Part shown: piece after piece, positions 24,943 to 36,074 of the stretch | How positions within the stretch are numbered: position 1 is the stretch's first letter | Layout: every line of letters starts with the position of its first letter | Assembly (NCBI GenBank): GCA_963691655.1 | Contig: OY829328.1 | Location: 88,726,400 to 88,790,399 of the forward strand | From: Toxonevra muliebris | Taxonomy: Eukaryota > Arthropoda > Insecta > Diptera > Pallopteridae | Length of the DNA stretch: 64,000 nucleotides | Direction: 5' to 3' | Position numbers and translations under genes: made by a program | Notes under the pieces: generated by a model | Databases searched by the model: none | What the model was told of the DNA's origin: nothing | Seen by the model: the letters and a program-made list of their open reading frames with translations, nothing else

Positions 24943-25139
24943 CGGTGGACGCTCCTATAATTATTTAAAACGACTATGAAACTAAGAAAAATAATTAACA
25001 AATGCAACGGCTATGTAGCATTAATAAAAAGGCACTTTTCTCAAAAAAAGGTGATTTTCATAACCGTCAAAAATCCTATGAAGTCGGAATTCTGAAGTAA
25101 CCTAAGAACTAACTACTTAAGAGTTCCGAGCGTCCACCG
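24943..25139. mobile_element. MITE with CGGTGGACGCTC termini (pogo/Tc1-like)
   Basis: It starts CGGTGGACGCTC and ends GAGCGTCCACCG, a perfect 12-bp inverted repeat, with TA on both sides (24941-24942 and 25140-25141). The TA target and the GTGGACGCTC-type end are those of Tc1/mariner-superfamily elements, pogo-like in style. At 197 bp with no coding sequence it is non-autonomous. Confidence 0.8.
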
Positions 25140-25600
25140 TACTACATAAATAGAAATTTAAGTTTTCTTCCAAACAAATTTCAGGAATATGTGTGTATTA
25201 ATTGCATGAAAAAAATTTTAATTTAACAAATCTAAATTTAGTAAAATTAAATTTAAAACATTTGCAAATAAGAAAATTCATTTTCTTCTGTATATTTAAA
25301 TCCTAAATAAAAGTTTTAAAATCACAACTCTTCGAATTTATGTTCAGACTTACATTTTATCTGTCAGCTTTCCAGGTTTTGAGGTATGTTGTGGTCGTTT
25401 TCACTGATATAATTTCTAATTTATTGTTCAGTTTTAATTCGATATTTTTTTTATTTTTTTTTTCAATTATTAATTTTGATTTGAAAAGTTGGATTTTGTA
25501 GGTTGTCAATTTTACCTAAAGGACAATATGAATGCTTTACATTGCGCTTGAAGTTTTATTTCATGGAAACTTATGATATGTAGAAATATTATAAGTACAT

Positions 25601-27860
25601 TTATTTTACTGAACTCTGATTGATTTCTATATTTGTTTTAATTCCAGTGATATCTTCTTGTTTAATTACCAGCCGTTGCTTTTTCACAAAATGGTCAATG
25701 CGGTTTTCAAGACTTTCTAAAATAAGAAATTAAAATTGAAATCGATTAAAAACAAAAATTAACTCAAAATAACTCAAACTATATAAAATTAACAAACCAC
25801 AACGTTTTCTATTTAATAGCTTCTGATATTGTTTTGATTTGACGGAGTCTTGCAACAAAAGAACTTGCGATTTTACTTGTTGCACTGTAAATTCATTGTT
25901 TAATGTATGCTCCAAATTATGCAATACATTACGTATCATCGTGCATCTGTGATTTAAAGAATATTGCAATATAATATAAAGCATAGATAATGAAAAAAAA
26001 AAATTTGAAAACATTTTCATACTTAATGCTAAACTGAGTCCATTCACTTTGTACATTTTCAACAAGTTTTTGCAGATTTTCTTCATTGTAAATCCAAGTA
26101 GTTATATCGTCATATTTACTTTCATTATTAATTTTGTTGTTAGATAAAGTTTCTATCTGGTTGCTGGCTCCATTTTTCGATGCTTGTTTGCGGAATTCGC
26201 AATCGAAAAGATTTAGAGGCAGACCAATTGCAGGCGTATACTGTGGTTTACTGTAACAGCAAATAACTAATGAATAAATTTCTCAGAAATTGAAACTAGA
26301 TTTATAAATACTTCAATACCATGGATGTGCTGTTACATCAAGCAGTTCGCTTATGACTTGGGGTTCTTCTTTCTCTTGTCCTATCAAAAGTAAAATAGCC
26401 ATTATGCAACGTATTTGATGCCATAAAAACGCGTTTGCTTTAATTTCCAAAAAGTACATGGTGTAACCTGCAAAAAAAATATTTTTTTTCTTAAATTTTA
26501 TAATAATTTTAAGTATATGTACATAGAACTTGTTTTTTACACCTAAGCATTTTGTACGTGCTATATTTTATACAGTGATATAAGGGACCTACAGTTTAAA
26601 GCTGAGTTCAAGGAACGAAAATGAAAACTAAGAAAACTAAATTTCTTGCAACTCCAGCCATTACTGAATCTGATAATTTCGCACGGAATAAACGCTTTAA
26701 CTATTGTTCAAACGGTGACAATTAGATTACAAATATAATTATAAATTAGTGACCTTTATTATCATCTATTTCATTGGGACAGACTTTTACATCGGCTTTT
26801 TGTAAATTTCGCATATAATTGGTGACTCCATTATGCACGTCCATTTTGCAAAAATTACGAAAATCAGCATGACGTTCCAGTAATTTACAAGCTTCACGCA
26901 TTGTCTAGAAATATAGGAAACCAAAAAAGTTTGATCATTTAACAAAAAGTGCTCTTTGCATTGATCAATTCAATATAAAAAATAATTAATATTTTCTCAC
27001 CTCGATATTTAAATCACCCCGGGGAAAATAATAACGATATGTACGTGCTGAACAATCAAATCGTGCACTATACAATGAACTTTTCAATGGCATCCAAGAA
27101 ATGCACTGCATATTCTTTGGCAATATACGATTGAGCAAGCCACAATAGTCAATTTCTGTTGCCAGTGCATCGGCTTGTAGTTGTTGAGCTTCAGGAAATT
27201 TACTACGCAAATCAATGGATATCACTTGACAGAAGGCGCTAACTTCTTTATCCGTCCGTCCACAACGATGATAATTGGAAGTGGCACGTGACTCGATGAG
27301 GCAAGTGCGCGTAAGTGCTTTGAATATGTGATATTCTGGAGAGAATGGAAAAAGAATGTAATGACTATTCCAATTTGTATCTGTAGTATCTTACCAATTG
27401 TAGCATTCGAATCTTCCTGCGTAGCAAATCCGTGATAGTCCCAGCCAAAATACAACAGCTTGAGCAACACGTGACGTTTGTGTGTGCTGCAAATCAGAAA
27501 CTAGAAATAATTTAAAATTCTCAATATTTTGGAACTATTTTATTCATACTTGCTGAAATTAAATTTTCGCTTCTTGTCATTTTTATTACTGCGATACAGT
27601 GGCTCATCAGTTTTCCTTTCAGTTTGCTTCGTGTCAGTTCCTACTGTATCATTTGCAAACTCGCTACTTAATTGTGCCACCAGCTCCTCATTTCTTTCAT
27701 CATTTTCAAGCAATTTCTTGCGCAAAATATTTTTCAATTGAAAATTGTATGCCTCCAGTTGTTGTATTTTATCGATGAGTTCTGTTTTGCTTAATTTTTC
27801 TAGTTCATGACGCGGCAAGCCCCTAATTTTTTTATTTATTTGTATTTTCTTTTCACTCAT
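25601..27860 (-). CDS. Pus3: tRNA pseudouridine(38/39) synthase, Pus3/Deg1 family, 509 aa
   Basis: Eight exons in minus order: 27860-27550, 27486-27395, 27335-27001, 26904-26754, 26467-26320, 26250-26023, 25946-25798, 25716-25601. All junctions are GT-AG and phases match, giving one frame of 510 codons. The N-terminus (MSEKKIQINKKIRGLPRHEL) contains a coiled-coil-like ELIDKIQQLEAYNFQLK segment typical of Pus3. The TruA-type core follows: LLYFGWDYHGFATQED, then SNYHRCGRTDKEVSAF with catalytic Asp163, then ARTYRYYF, CKMDVHNGV and AFLWHQIRCIMAILLLIGQ. The enzyme isomerises U38/U39 in the anticodon arm of tRNAs. The length is close to the human protein (about 480 aa). It is divergent from fl(2)d and convergent with the PDZ gene. 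An AATAAA on the minus strand overlaps the stop and another lies near 25560. Confidence 0.95.
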
Positions 27861-28045
27861 TTTAGTTATTTTTATTTAATAAAATATTTAATTTGTTTAT
27901 CGTACTGTTTATTAAACTCAATACTCCACGAAACACATGATTGATACATTACGAGTAAAAAGTAATGTTCCACTGTACTGTACTTTTGTTTGTACTGTAC
28001 GAATGAAACATTTTTGCTAAATGAAGCATTGATATCCCATGGTTT

Positions 28046-28199
28046 GTGGTTGTTCACTCTGGCGCAAGCATAAAAGAGAGAGGTTGAAAAAATAGGTATT
28101 TAGAAAAAGACAGGCGAGTTTCTATTTCTTTCTTACAACCGATTTTTTTTACCTTTCTCTTTCATTAGGCGTTCATGCTTGCGCCCGTGTGAACAGCCA
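28046..28199. mobile_element. MITE, copy 1, upstream of Pus3
   Basis: The left end is GTGGTTGTTCACTCTGGCGC followed by AAGCAT; the right end read inverted is TGGCTGTTCACACGGGCGC followed by AAGCAT. That is a 25-26 bp imperfect terminal inverted repeat. A flanking TTT on each side may be a 3-bp target duplication. No coding capacity. Confidence 0.7.
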
Positions 28200-28257
28200 G
28201 TTTGACATTTTCTTATGAACGGAGGATTCGAAAGAATTTTGAAATGCATAATTTTAT

Positions 28258-28424
28258 GTGGCTGTTCAGACGAGTGCAGGCATGAATCATGTCTGAAAGA
28301 GAAAGGTGTTAGAAATAGGTAGAGAGAAAGAGATAGCAAAGTTGCACCAAAAATCCAAAAATAAAATAAAAATTGGCGCATTAATGAATGTTCCATGTTC
28401 ATATTGTTCCGTCGGAACAGCCAC
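28258..28424. mobile_element. MITE, copy 2 of the same family
   Basis: The left end is GTGGCTGTTCAGACG and the right end read inverted is GTGGCTGTTCCGACG. The subterminal AGGCATGAA and GAAAGAGAAAGG words are shared with the right half of the neighbouring copy (28140-28199, inverted). A flanking TAT on both sides may be the target duplication. Confidence 0.7.
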
Positions 28425-29714
28425 TATAAACGTACCTGCGCGCTTACACTAGGTGAGCGAACGAGCGAGCGATTTATCACAACAAACAATTGTCGTTAAA
28501 AAAATTTGCGGACAAACACCAGCAGTAGCAAATGTCAAGTTTATGTTAGGGAATATCTGCAAAAATAAGGCTGATCTGTTTTTTCTCAATTTCATTTTAT
28601 GTATTATTGAATCGTATTTTATGTATTATTCTATGTGATTTTCCCAAAAAAAAAAAAAAAAAACAAAAAATTTAGAATGCGGAAATAATTGTTTTTTAAG
28701 CTATTATCTTATGTAGAAAAATATAACGATATCTTAAGAACTCTCCTTGTTCTAGCAAACGAGCAGTATATGTTTCTCGGTTTAAAATTTTATTTTTTAC
28801 ATCTATAATATTGACGAAGTAATATCCATTTCAACGAATATAGTCTACTTTATCTTTTAACTAATTCGAAAGTTTGAACGAGTTTTTCTCAAAACGCCGT
28901 TTTATAAAGTATGCGAATATTCTCAATAAATTTTTTTATCGTACTACCAGGGTTTTTTTTTATAGCTTTAACCATTTTCTTTTTATAGTAAGACATAAAT
29001 AATGGTTTTATGGATTAAACTTGCACCAATTTTTTCTAATTTTTTCACTCTTGCGAGGTATTTGCGAGTTTATAAGATTACCCAAAATGAAAATATTGGC
29101 TAAATATTGTGCGTTGGTACTAAAAATATCTTACCTGAATAAAGTACTATTTTTGTAGACGCCATATTTAATAATTTGTATATTCATCTCTTTCTGGTAT
29201 TGTGAAAAACGGCATATTGTTAAAGTTGGCAGCTAAATTTTAGCTCCACAAAAATATTTATTTAAACGTGAAAAAGTGAAAATTTCAAAAAAAAAATATT
29301 AAAAAATTTTAATTTAATAAACATTTAATATAAATTTAATAAAAGTAAGTACGGATATCCGTGAAAAGTGTGGTAAATTTGGATTTGAAAAATTGCGAAA
29401 ATTCCAAGTTTGAGGCGACGACTGAAAATTTTTCTTTTACCTTTGTGTTCGTAGCGAGTCGTAGCAGTAGCTGAGAAAAAAGCAAAAGAGGGTAGAAGAA
29501 ATATTCAGTGAAAGACGGAGAAGTAAAAAAAAAAAAAAAAAATAAGCGCGTACGTGCTGCGTGGCGAGTGAGAAGATTTTCTAAAAAAGAAAAAGCTAAT
29601 TAGAAAAAAAGAAGTTGCATAAACGAACTAATAAAAAGTTTAATTGAAAATTTTGTGGTAAACAAAAATTTGGTTCCTGTCCGTTAATAAAATCACAACA
29701 ACAATATTATTGTA

Positions 29715-32700
29715 ATGAGTGTCGCTGCAACTACAATGACTATGGACCAGAGACCTATAAGTAGTTACGATAAAATGTCTAAATCCAAACAATACGAACA
29801 AAATTTACACAGTAACAGTGCCGCCATTATAGTTGGAGGAGGTGGCAGCAGCATCGGAGGTGGCGGTGGTAGTGGCTCAATCGGTGCGCCACCATCAGGT
29901 CCAGCTTCGCCAACCAATTCCGAAGAGCCACCATCACTACTATTGCCACCTCCACAGCAGCAGCATCATATGCCGCATCATCATCATCCACATCATCATC
30001 ACCATCATCATCCGCAACAACAACAACAAGCTAGTGTCGCTGAAGCTGTTGCTGCTGCTGAACAGCGCCAACGTTTGCTCGAAGGTATTTTAAAAACAAA
30101 CAAAAAAGAAATAATACAAAACTAAAAGTATACACGAACCAAAAAAAAAAAAACAAGTAAAGTTCATAAATTCAAATCGTTTTCAACTACGAAGCAAGTG
30201 TGCGAAATCGAGATTTTTTTTTGTCATATCCTTATTTACTGTACTATACTAGAAAAGATTTACTTTTTCTTTAATTACCTACTTATACTTTTATTATTCT
30301 TTGGTGGGAACACAAGTCAAACAATTGAAAGTTTTTATAAATATGTATTTATAGATATACGTATGTTTCGATTATATATTGTAGTTGTCGCCGCAACAGC
30401 CGCTTTTCATTGTGAATATTAAAGGAAAAGCGAAGAGCAAAATATCGTGTGTTTGTGCAACAAGAAGAATTTTGTTTGGAAACTATTTTTCTCTCCTTAA
30501 TTTCTATGAACGAAAAACTCATCAAAAATGCAAAAGCGAACACTCTTTTTGACTCTTTTTTTTCTATTTATTATATATTCTAGATACACTCTTTTGTATA
30601 GATTGTAAGTTGAAAGTGCGCGAAATCCTTGAAAGATAATATTCTTTTTATGATGTCGATATATATATGTAAAAATTTGCAAAATAGAAGAACTTCACGA
30701 TTAATATACATAATTAAAAAAAGTGAAATTGTCAGCAACAAGTTTTTGAAATACATGCAAAATAAAAATTATACAAAATTGAAAAGTGCTTTGAAAAAGT
30801 AAATAAACTTAAAAAAGTGCAAACATCTTTATTTTTGCAACAACAAAGCACAAGAAAAACTTTTATGTTTGCAAAAGTGTAGTGTTTTTTTATAATTTGC
30901 AACAAATAAGAAAATATAAAAAATATACCTTTATATTGTTTTAAATTTATTGAAAATACCAACACAATTCGACGAAGAAAAAATGAGAAATAAAGAGCAG
31001 AAAAGTGTGGTTAAATTGATTTCATCTCGTTGTTGGCCTTTGACGTTGTTGTTTTCTTTTTGCAACGCTGCTATAACTATTTCTTTTGGTGCTACCAACA
31101 CTTTCTTAACAAACTGCTCCCTATTTTGTTTGTTTTTTTTTTGCTCTGTAGCTCTTTGTTTCTTTATGCACCACCAATACCACCGAGGTACCTAACAACA
31201 ACAACCAAACAGCAATAACATTCAGCGAATGTGAAACTTCGTCTTTGTTCTCGTTGTTGTTTTTTTTTTTTTTGTTTTTGCAATTCATCTCTGCCCGTCG
31301 CGTCGTCGTCGCCGTGGCTCGTTCACTTGCGCGTGCTGTGTATTATTTCTGCGGCCGTTGTCAAAGCAACAATGTTCAAAAAAGAAAAGAAAATTATAAT
31401 ATAAATATGTATTATAAAAAATGTTTTATTGCCATAATGAAAAGAAAAAAAAATTATTTGCATTTTAGGTTATATTTGTTGATAAAAACCAAATTTAAGA
31501 AGACTCAAGTGTGTATTTGTTTTTGGAGTGTTGTTTTTATCCTATTCTTATTCTTCCGCTAAAAAATTATCTCGGAGAAAATAAATTGTAGTTTTGAAAT
31601 TCACAAAGAAGCAATTGTAGCCAGCTTGGAAGTAAAGCAAGATGAAAAAGTAATTAATGAAAAAGAACTGGCATATTAGCTTCATAAATAATTATACTGT
31701 GTGAATTAAATTTCAGAAACGTGGTGTTAATGATTAAAATATTTAAATGTATAAAAAAAAGATCATGAAAATAAATAATGTTACATAAATAAGCATATAT
31801 ATCACTTTATAATTCTTTAAAAAAAATTGCAAAGATACATATTCTATAAAAGTACAATTGGCAAATTTGCAAAAAGAGAACAAGTAATAGTTTACCTTTA
31901 TCCCTTTTCAAAGTTAAAAGAACATTTATTTTTTAACTCTAATTATTTATTAAAATATAGCAGACCCAGACATTTCCATTAGGGAGTAATGTTTTTTTTG
32001 TCCCTTTAGAATCGGCTTTTGATTTTGCACATGTATGATATTCTCATCGGTATGGAGGGTAAAGTTGTACACGGGCGTCTTGAGAAAAGGTAAGGGAATT
32101 GGTGCAAGTGTTAATGGGTCAACAACGAAGCACTCTTGCCCCAATTGATATCCTTGCCATAAAACGATGTGTATAATTAACCCTCGAACGTAGGTGCCAA
32201 TATATTGGAATATATTTAGATAAACAAGCCGTCATCAGACCGAAAATATTAGCGAATCGTATAGGTTAACTAAATGAACCAAGCAACATTAATAAGATTA
32301 CCACATTCTGGAATTTTTCACAGAGTCTGAATATTACAAATAAATTGATCCTTATCGTTTTCAAAGAATAGAATCTCGTACTATTAAATATTAGTTAAGA
32401 ACGTAGGAAAGAAATTTTAGAAGGTTCTATTGGGCTTAGAGTGGGCTAGACTGCTAATTGAGATTAATTTTTTTCTATAATTATTCAGCATATCTTGGTT
32501 ACACTTTGGTTGGATTAAGTGTCTAGGTAACACATTTAGGCCTGAACGGCACATTGTTGGACCTATAGTTTAACACCGGTTCCGCATGGCGGTGTGTCAA
32601 TTTGTTATCGTTTGGTGGTTTTACCATTGCGTACCAAGAGATGTACTTGCAAACTTTTTTACGATTTGTTACAACTTTATAAAGAAAAATCCCTCATATG

Positions 32701-35700
32701 AGCTGTACGGAAAAGAATAAATAAGATGCGCTTTTTTTTAAATTTATGTTCTTTAAAATCATTTTTAAAATTGTTCTTTTTCTAAAATTTTTCCAAAGTA
32801 AATAAAATCAGTATACCGTCCAGGAAAAACAAACCAAAACAAAGTAATTTTAGCAACAAACAAAATAAGCTACCAAATTATAAAACGCTTTCAAGTTATT
32901 ATATGGTAAACTTAACTAACACACCAGATAATATGAATCTGTGACACCTAACCGCTATTAAATTTATATCTTAAATTTCGGTTCTATAAATAATTTTTGT
33001 AAGGGATCCTAACTTCTATGGAAACAAGATCGTTTCGTTCGAAACTGCAGAAATCGATTGATTTATTTGTAAATTAGTTTTGCTTTTAGAACGCATTTTA
33101 ACTCTGAAAAGATCGAAGATAAACTCTTACTTATTTAAACCCATTTTCGATTTGATTCTTATGTATTTAATATGAAAACTATCTAATGTGCAATGAATTT
33201 AAATCAAACGAAAATAATGTGTAATAAAATGAAAGAAAAAAATTTAATAAATCCGAAATATATAAGGCCTATTTTATGAAGAAAGCATAAAAGAAAATGT
33301 TTGAAAAGTATTTGACAACGTCAAAAGAGTGTGAGTGTATGCGTTCGTCGATGTGTTTTTCAAATAAAGTTATAACAAAGCTCTTGTGTTTCCTTGTAAG
33401 AGAGCGAGAGAGATCAATCAAAAAGTTCTTAATAAATAATTCTTAATTAAGAAATAAAAGAAGTTAATTGATTAAAGATGTGTGTTGTGAATAATGATAA
33501 AGGTAACGGTACAAGCCATTTTATCAGTTTAAAAAGTAAATATTTAATTAAAAAAGGCCATAAATAAGACAATAGTAGAAATCTTTTCCTATACTATTCT
33601 ACCCTATCTCTCTTTCTCTCTTCTTTAATTGTCTTGACACGCGTGTGCGGCGCGCCTAAAAAATTAAAAATAAAATAGAATTTTTTGCTGCAAGACAATT
33701 CAGAGCCAAGATTTGAGATTGAGATTTGAATGCTCTCTGTAATTAAAAACACACCACACAACAAATAGAAACAGAGCAACAACAACCCAACCAACAATCA
33801 CATCAATTGAAATTCTCACGAATGAATGCAAAATCGTTATGTTGGTGTCTGCTCTCACCATCAACACCAATCGAACGTTGTTGTCGCACGATGTATTGGT
33901 ATGATTTCGTATTAAGTCTTCACTAACCCAGCAACAAAAAAGTGTGTAACTATTTCTGCAAAGAATTCATTCTAGCATTCATTTATTCAAAAGTTTCATG
34001 CCATTGGCTAAAATTAATTCTTTTCAGAAGCAGTTTTACATTTTTTGCTGGAAATTTATCAATTTTTTCATATATATTTAATTTGTTTTTTTTTTTGTAC
34101 TTTTGTGTTTTGCCTTAACTTGAATATGCCCGAACTTTTGTTTCAGTTATAATAAATATTTATTTTTTCTTGTTTTTTTTTCACAAATTTTAAACGAACT
34201 TTCTATAGATGAAATTGAAAATCTTAAGCTGGAGCAGACGCGTCTGTCGCAACAGTCCGCTGATGCACAAAGACGCGAAAAAATACTTATGCGACGCTTG
34301 GCTAATAAGGAGCAAGAATTTCAAGATTATGTTGTAAGTTAATATTATGATAAAAAAATTTATAAATAAACTATTTTTTCCTCTTTCTCTCTGTTTTTAC
34401 CTTTTCAGACTCAAATCGCTGAGTATAAAGCGGCGCAAGCGCCGAGTGCTTTGGCTTTGCGATCAGCACTACTTGACCCAGCTGTTAATTTACTATTTGA
34501 GAAGCTGAAGAAAGAATTGAAAGCAACCAAAGCTAAATTGGAAGAGACACAAAATGAATTGTCAGCATGGAAATTTACGCCAGATTCAAATACCGGCAAA
34601 AGATTAATGGCTAAATGTAGATTGCTTTACCAGGTGAGTGAATCGTTTTCATAAAGTCATGACACAAAATTTAAAATATGTCTTTCATTTTGTTTATAGG
34701 AAAATGAAGAACTTGGCAAGATGACCTCCAATGGGCGCTTGGCAAAACTTGAGACTGAGTTGGCAATGCAGAAAAGTTTCAGTGAAGAAGTGAAGAAATC
34801 GCAATCAGGTTAAATTAATAAAAGCCACAAGTTTTGACATTCTAATTAACATTTCGTGTCTTTCTTTCATTTAGAACTCGATGACTTTCTGCAAGAATTA
34901 GACGAAGATGTTGAAGGCATGCAAAGCACAATTCTCTTTCTACAGCAAGAGCTGAAAACGACACGTGATCGTATTCAAGCATTGGAAAGGGAGAATTGCC
35001 AATTGAAAAGTGGCGGTGGCGTAACTGCTGCAATCATCACCACTGACAGCATTACCAGCTGCAACAGCATTGATGCTGTCAAAGATATTGATGAAGAAAA
35101 CACAACAATATCAATTTTAACAACACATATTGGACTGAATGGCACATTGCCTCTTTATAATAACAAAAGCAGCAACACCAATTGCCTCCAACCGAATACT
35201 ATGAATGAAATTAAACTTCCAACAACAATGCCACTGGAAACCATCGATGAAAATGCATGTCTGCATGCAACTTCCCATCTTGTCGCTACCGCCAGTGCTA
35301 CCGCCACAAGTGCTTCCAATGATTACTACGGTAGCAATGGTGGCGGGAATGAAAAAATGATAAATAATAGTACAACAATCACAGCAGGTAAATTGCGTAC
35401 TGTTGCTTCTCGTAAACGTAATTTTGATTGTGTTGATGCTGATGAAATACCAACTGCAATGGCCACTACAATCATCAATACACCGACAATGCCAGCGCTC
35501 ACACCAGTAATACCTGCTGCCGTAGCAGCAACAACAGCAGCAGCACCACCACCGCCACATGTAATAACACCACGTACGTTGCCACCGAAAAAATCCAAAT
35601 TACGACGTTCTTCAGTGCAATCGGGTGAAATAAGTGATTATGAAAATACAACGATAACACCAATAGCAGCTAATAATGCTGGTGTAGGTGTATTGCCAAG

Positions 35701-35968
35701 CATGCTGCATGCGGTTGTCGCTGCCGCCGCCGATACTTTAAACATTGTCGATAATGCTGTTGCTGGCATGGCAAATGAAGAGACAGCACCTACAGGCTTG
35801 TTGATTGATGATAATATTGCTACTGCGACTGCTCCAGCTGAAACTGTTAATGTTGCTGGCAACGGCGGTGTGGCACAACGCATCATGACACGACGAAGAT
35901 CGTTGCGCACGCAACAAAATGGTAACAGTCTCGGTAACGTCGGCGGTGGTAGCGATAGCAATCACTGA
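29715..35968 (+). CDS. fl(2)d: Female-lethal(2)d, WTAP homologue, m6A writer complex subunit, 640 aa
   Basis: Coding exons 29715-30084, 34209-34333, 34409-34633, 34700-34808 and 34875-35968 (TGA) join in frame with GT-AG borders. Residues 1-123 are low complexity: Gly/Ser runs, Pro, an eight-His cluster and poly-Gln, then EAVAAAEQRQRLLE. From 124 the conserved WTAP coiled coil begins (DEIENLKLEQTRLSQQ, RREKILMRRLANKEQE). It includes the family hallmarks LDPAVNLLFEKLK, ETQNELSAWKFTPDS, GKRLMAKCRLLYQENEELG and DEDVEGMQSTILFLQQEL, ending near residue 325. The C-terminal 315 residues are Thr/Ala/Asn-rich with basic patches PPKKSKLRRSS and TRRRSLRTQQ, probably nuclear localisation. In Drosophila, Fl(2)d with Virilizer stabilises Mettl3/Mettl14 and is needed for Sxl and tra splicing. 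Both termini are longer or more divergent than in vertebrate WTAP. Confidence 0.97.
30085..34208. other. First intron of fl(2)d, 4.1 kb
   Basis: The donor is GAAG|GTATTT and the acceptor TTTCTATAG at 34200-34208. The interior is AT-rich with poly-T tracts and CT/TC runs (33600-33625). I found no nested gene that I could support. An open minus-strand frame at 31950-32144 has no family resemblance. Confidence 0.6.
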
Positions 35969-36064
35969 GCAGTTTTTTTTAAATGTTATTTTTTTTTTTT
36001 TTTTATTAGAATAGTGTTTTTGAGCAGCCATTAATTTGAAAGAGGAAAAGGATATTTATAAAAA

Positions 36065-36074
36065 AATAAATAAA
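36065..36074 (+). terminator. Polyadenylation signals of fl(2)d
   Basis: Two overlapping AATAAA words about 100 bases after the stop codon. Confidence 0.5.

Larger units (their letters stand above)
24394..25600. other. Convergent intergenic region between the PDZ gene and Pus3
   Basis: It holds the poly(A) signal of the PDZ gene at 24418, a TA-flanked MITE (24943-25139) and, on the minus strand, the Pus3 3' UTR. Confidence 0.6.
27861..29714. promoter_or_regulatory. Divergent upstream region shared by Pus3 and fl(2)d
   Basis: The 1.85 kb between the two start codons contains two adjacent MITE copies (28046-28199, 28258-28424), a GAGCGAACGAGCGAGCGA tract at about 28455, poly-A runs and an A-rich 5' leader for fl(2)d after about 29250. 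No TATA box or initiator could be assigned with confidence. The Pus3 leader must start close to, or within, the MITE cluster. Confidence 0.45.

Noticed and set aside
31950..32144. 64-codon minus-strand frame in fl(2)d intron 1 (PLTLAPIPLPFLKTPVYNF)
   Set aside because: No homology recognised, no splice partners and no conservation evidence; length is within chance for this composition.
34856..35968. Open frame starting at 34856 as an independent gene
   Set aside because: It lacks an ATG in that position and is simply the last fl(2)d exon read through its acceptor; phase and WTAP similarity assign it to fl(2)d.
35117..36031. Cys/Val/Ala-rich minus-strand frames opposite the fl(2)d tail
   Set aside because: Antisense reading of GCA/ACA/CAA repeats. 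No start context or domain.
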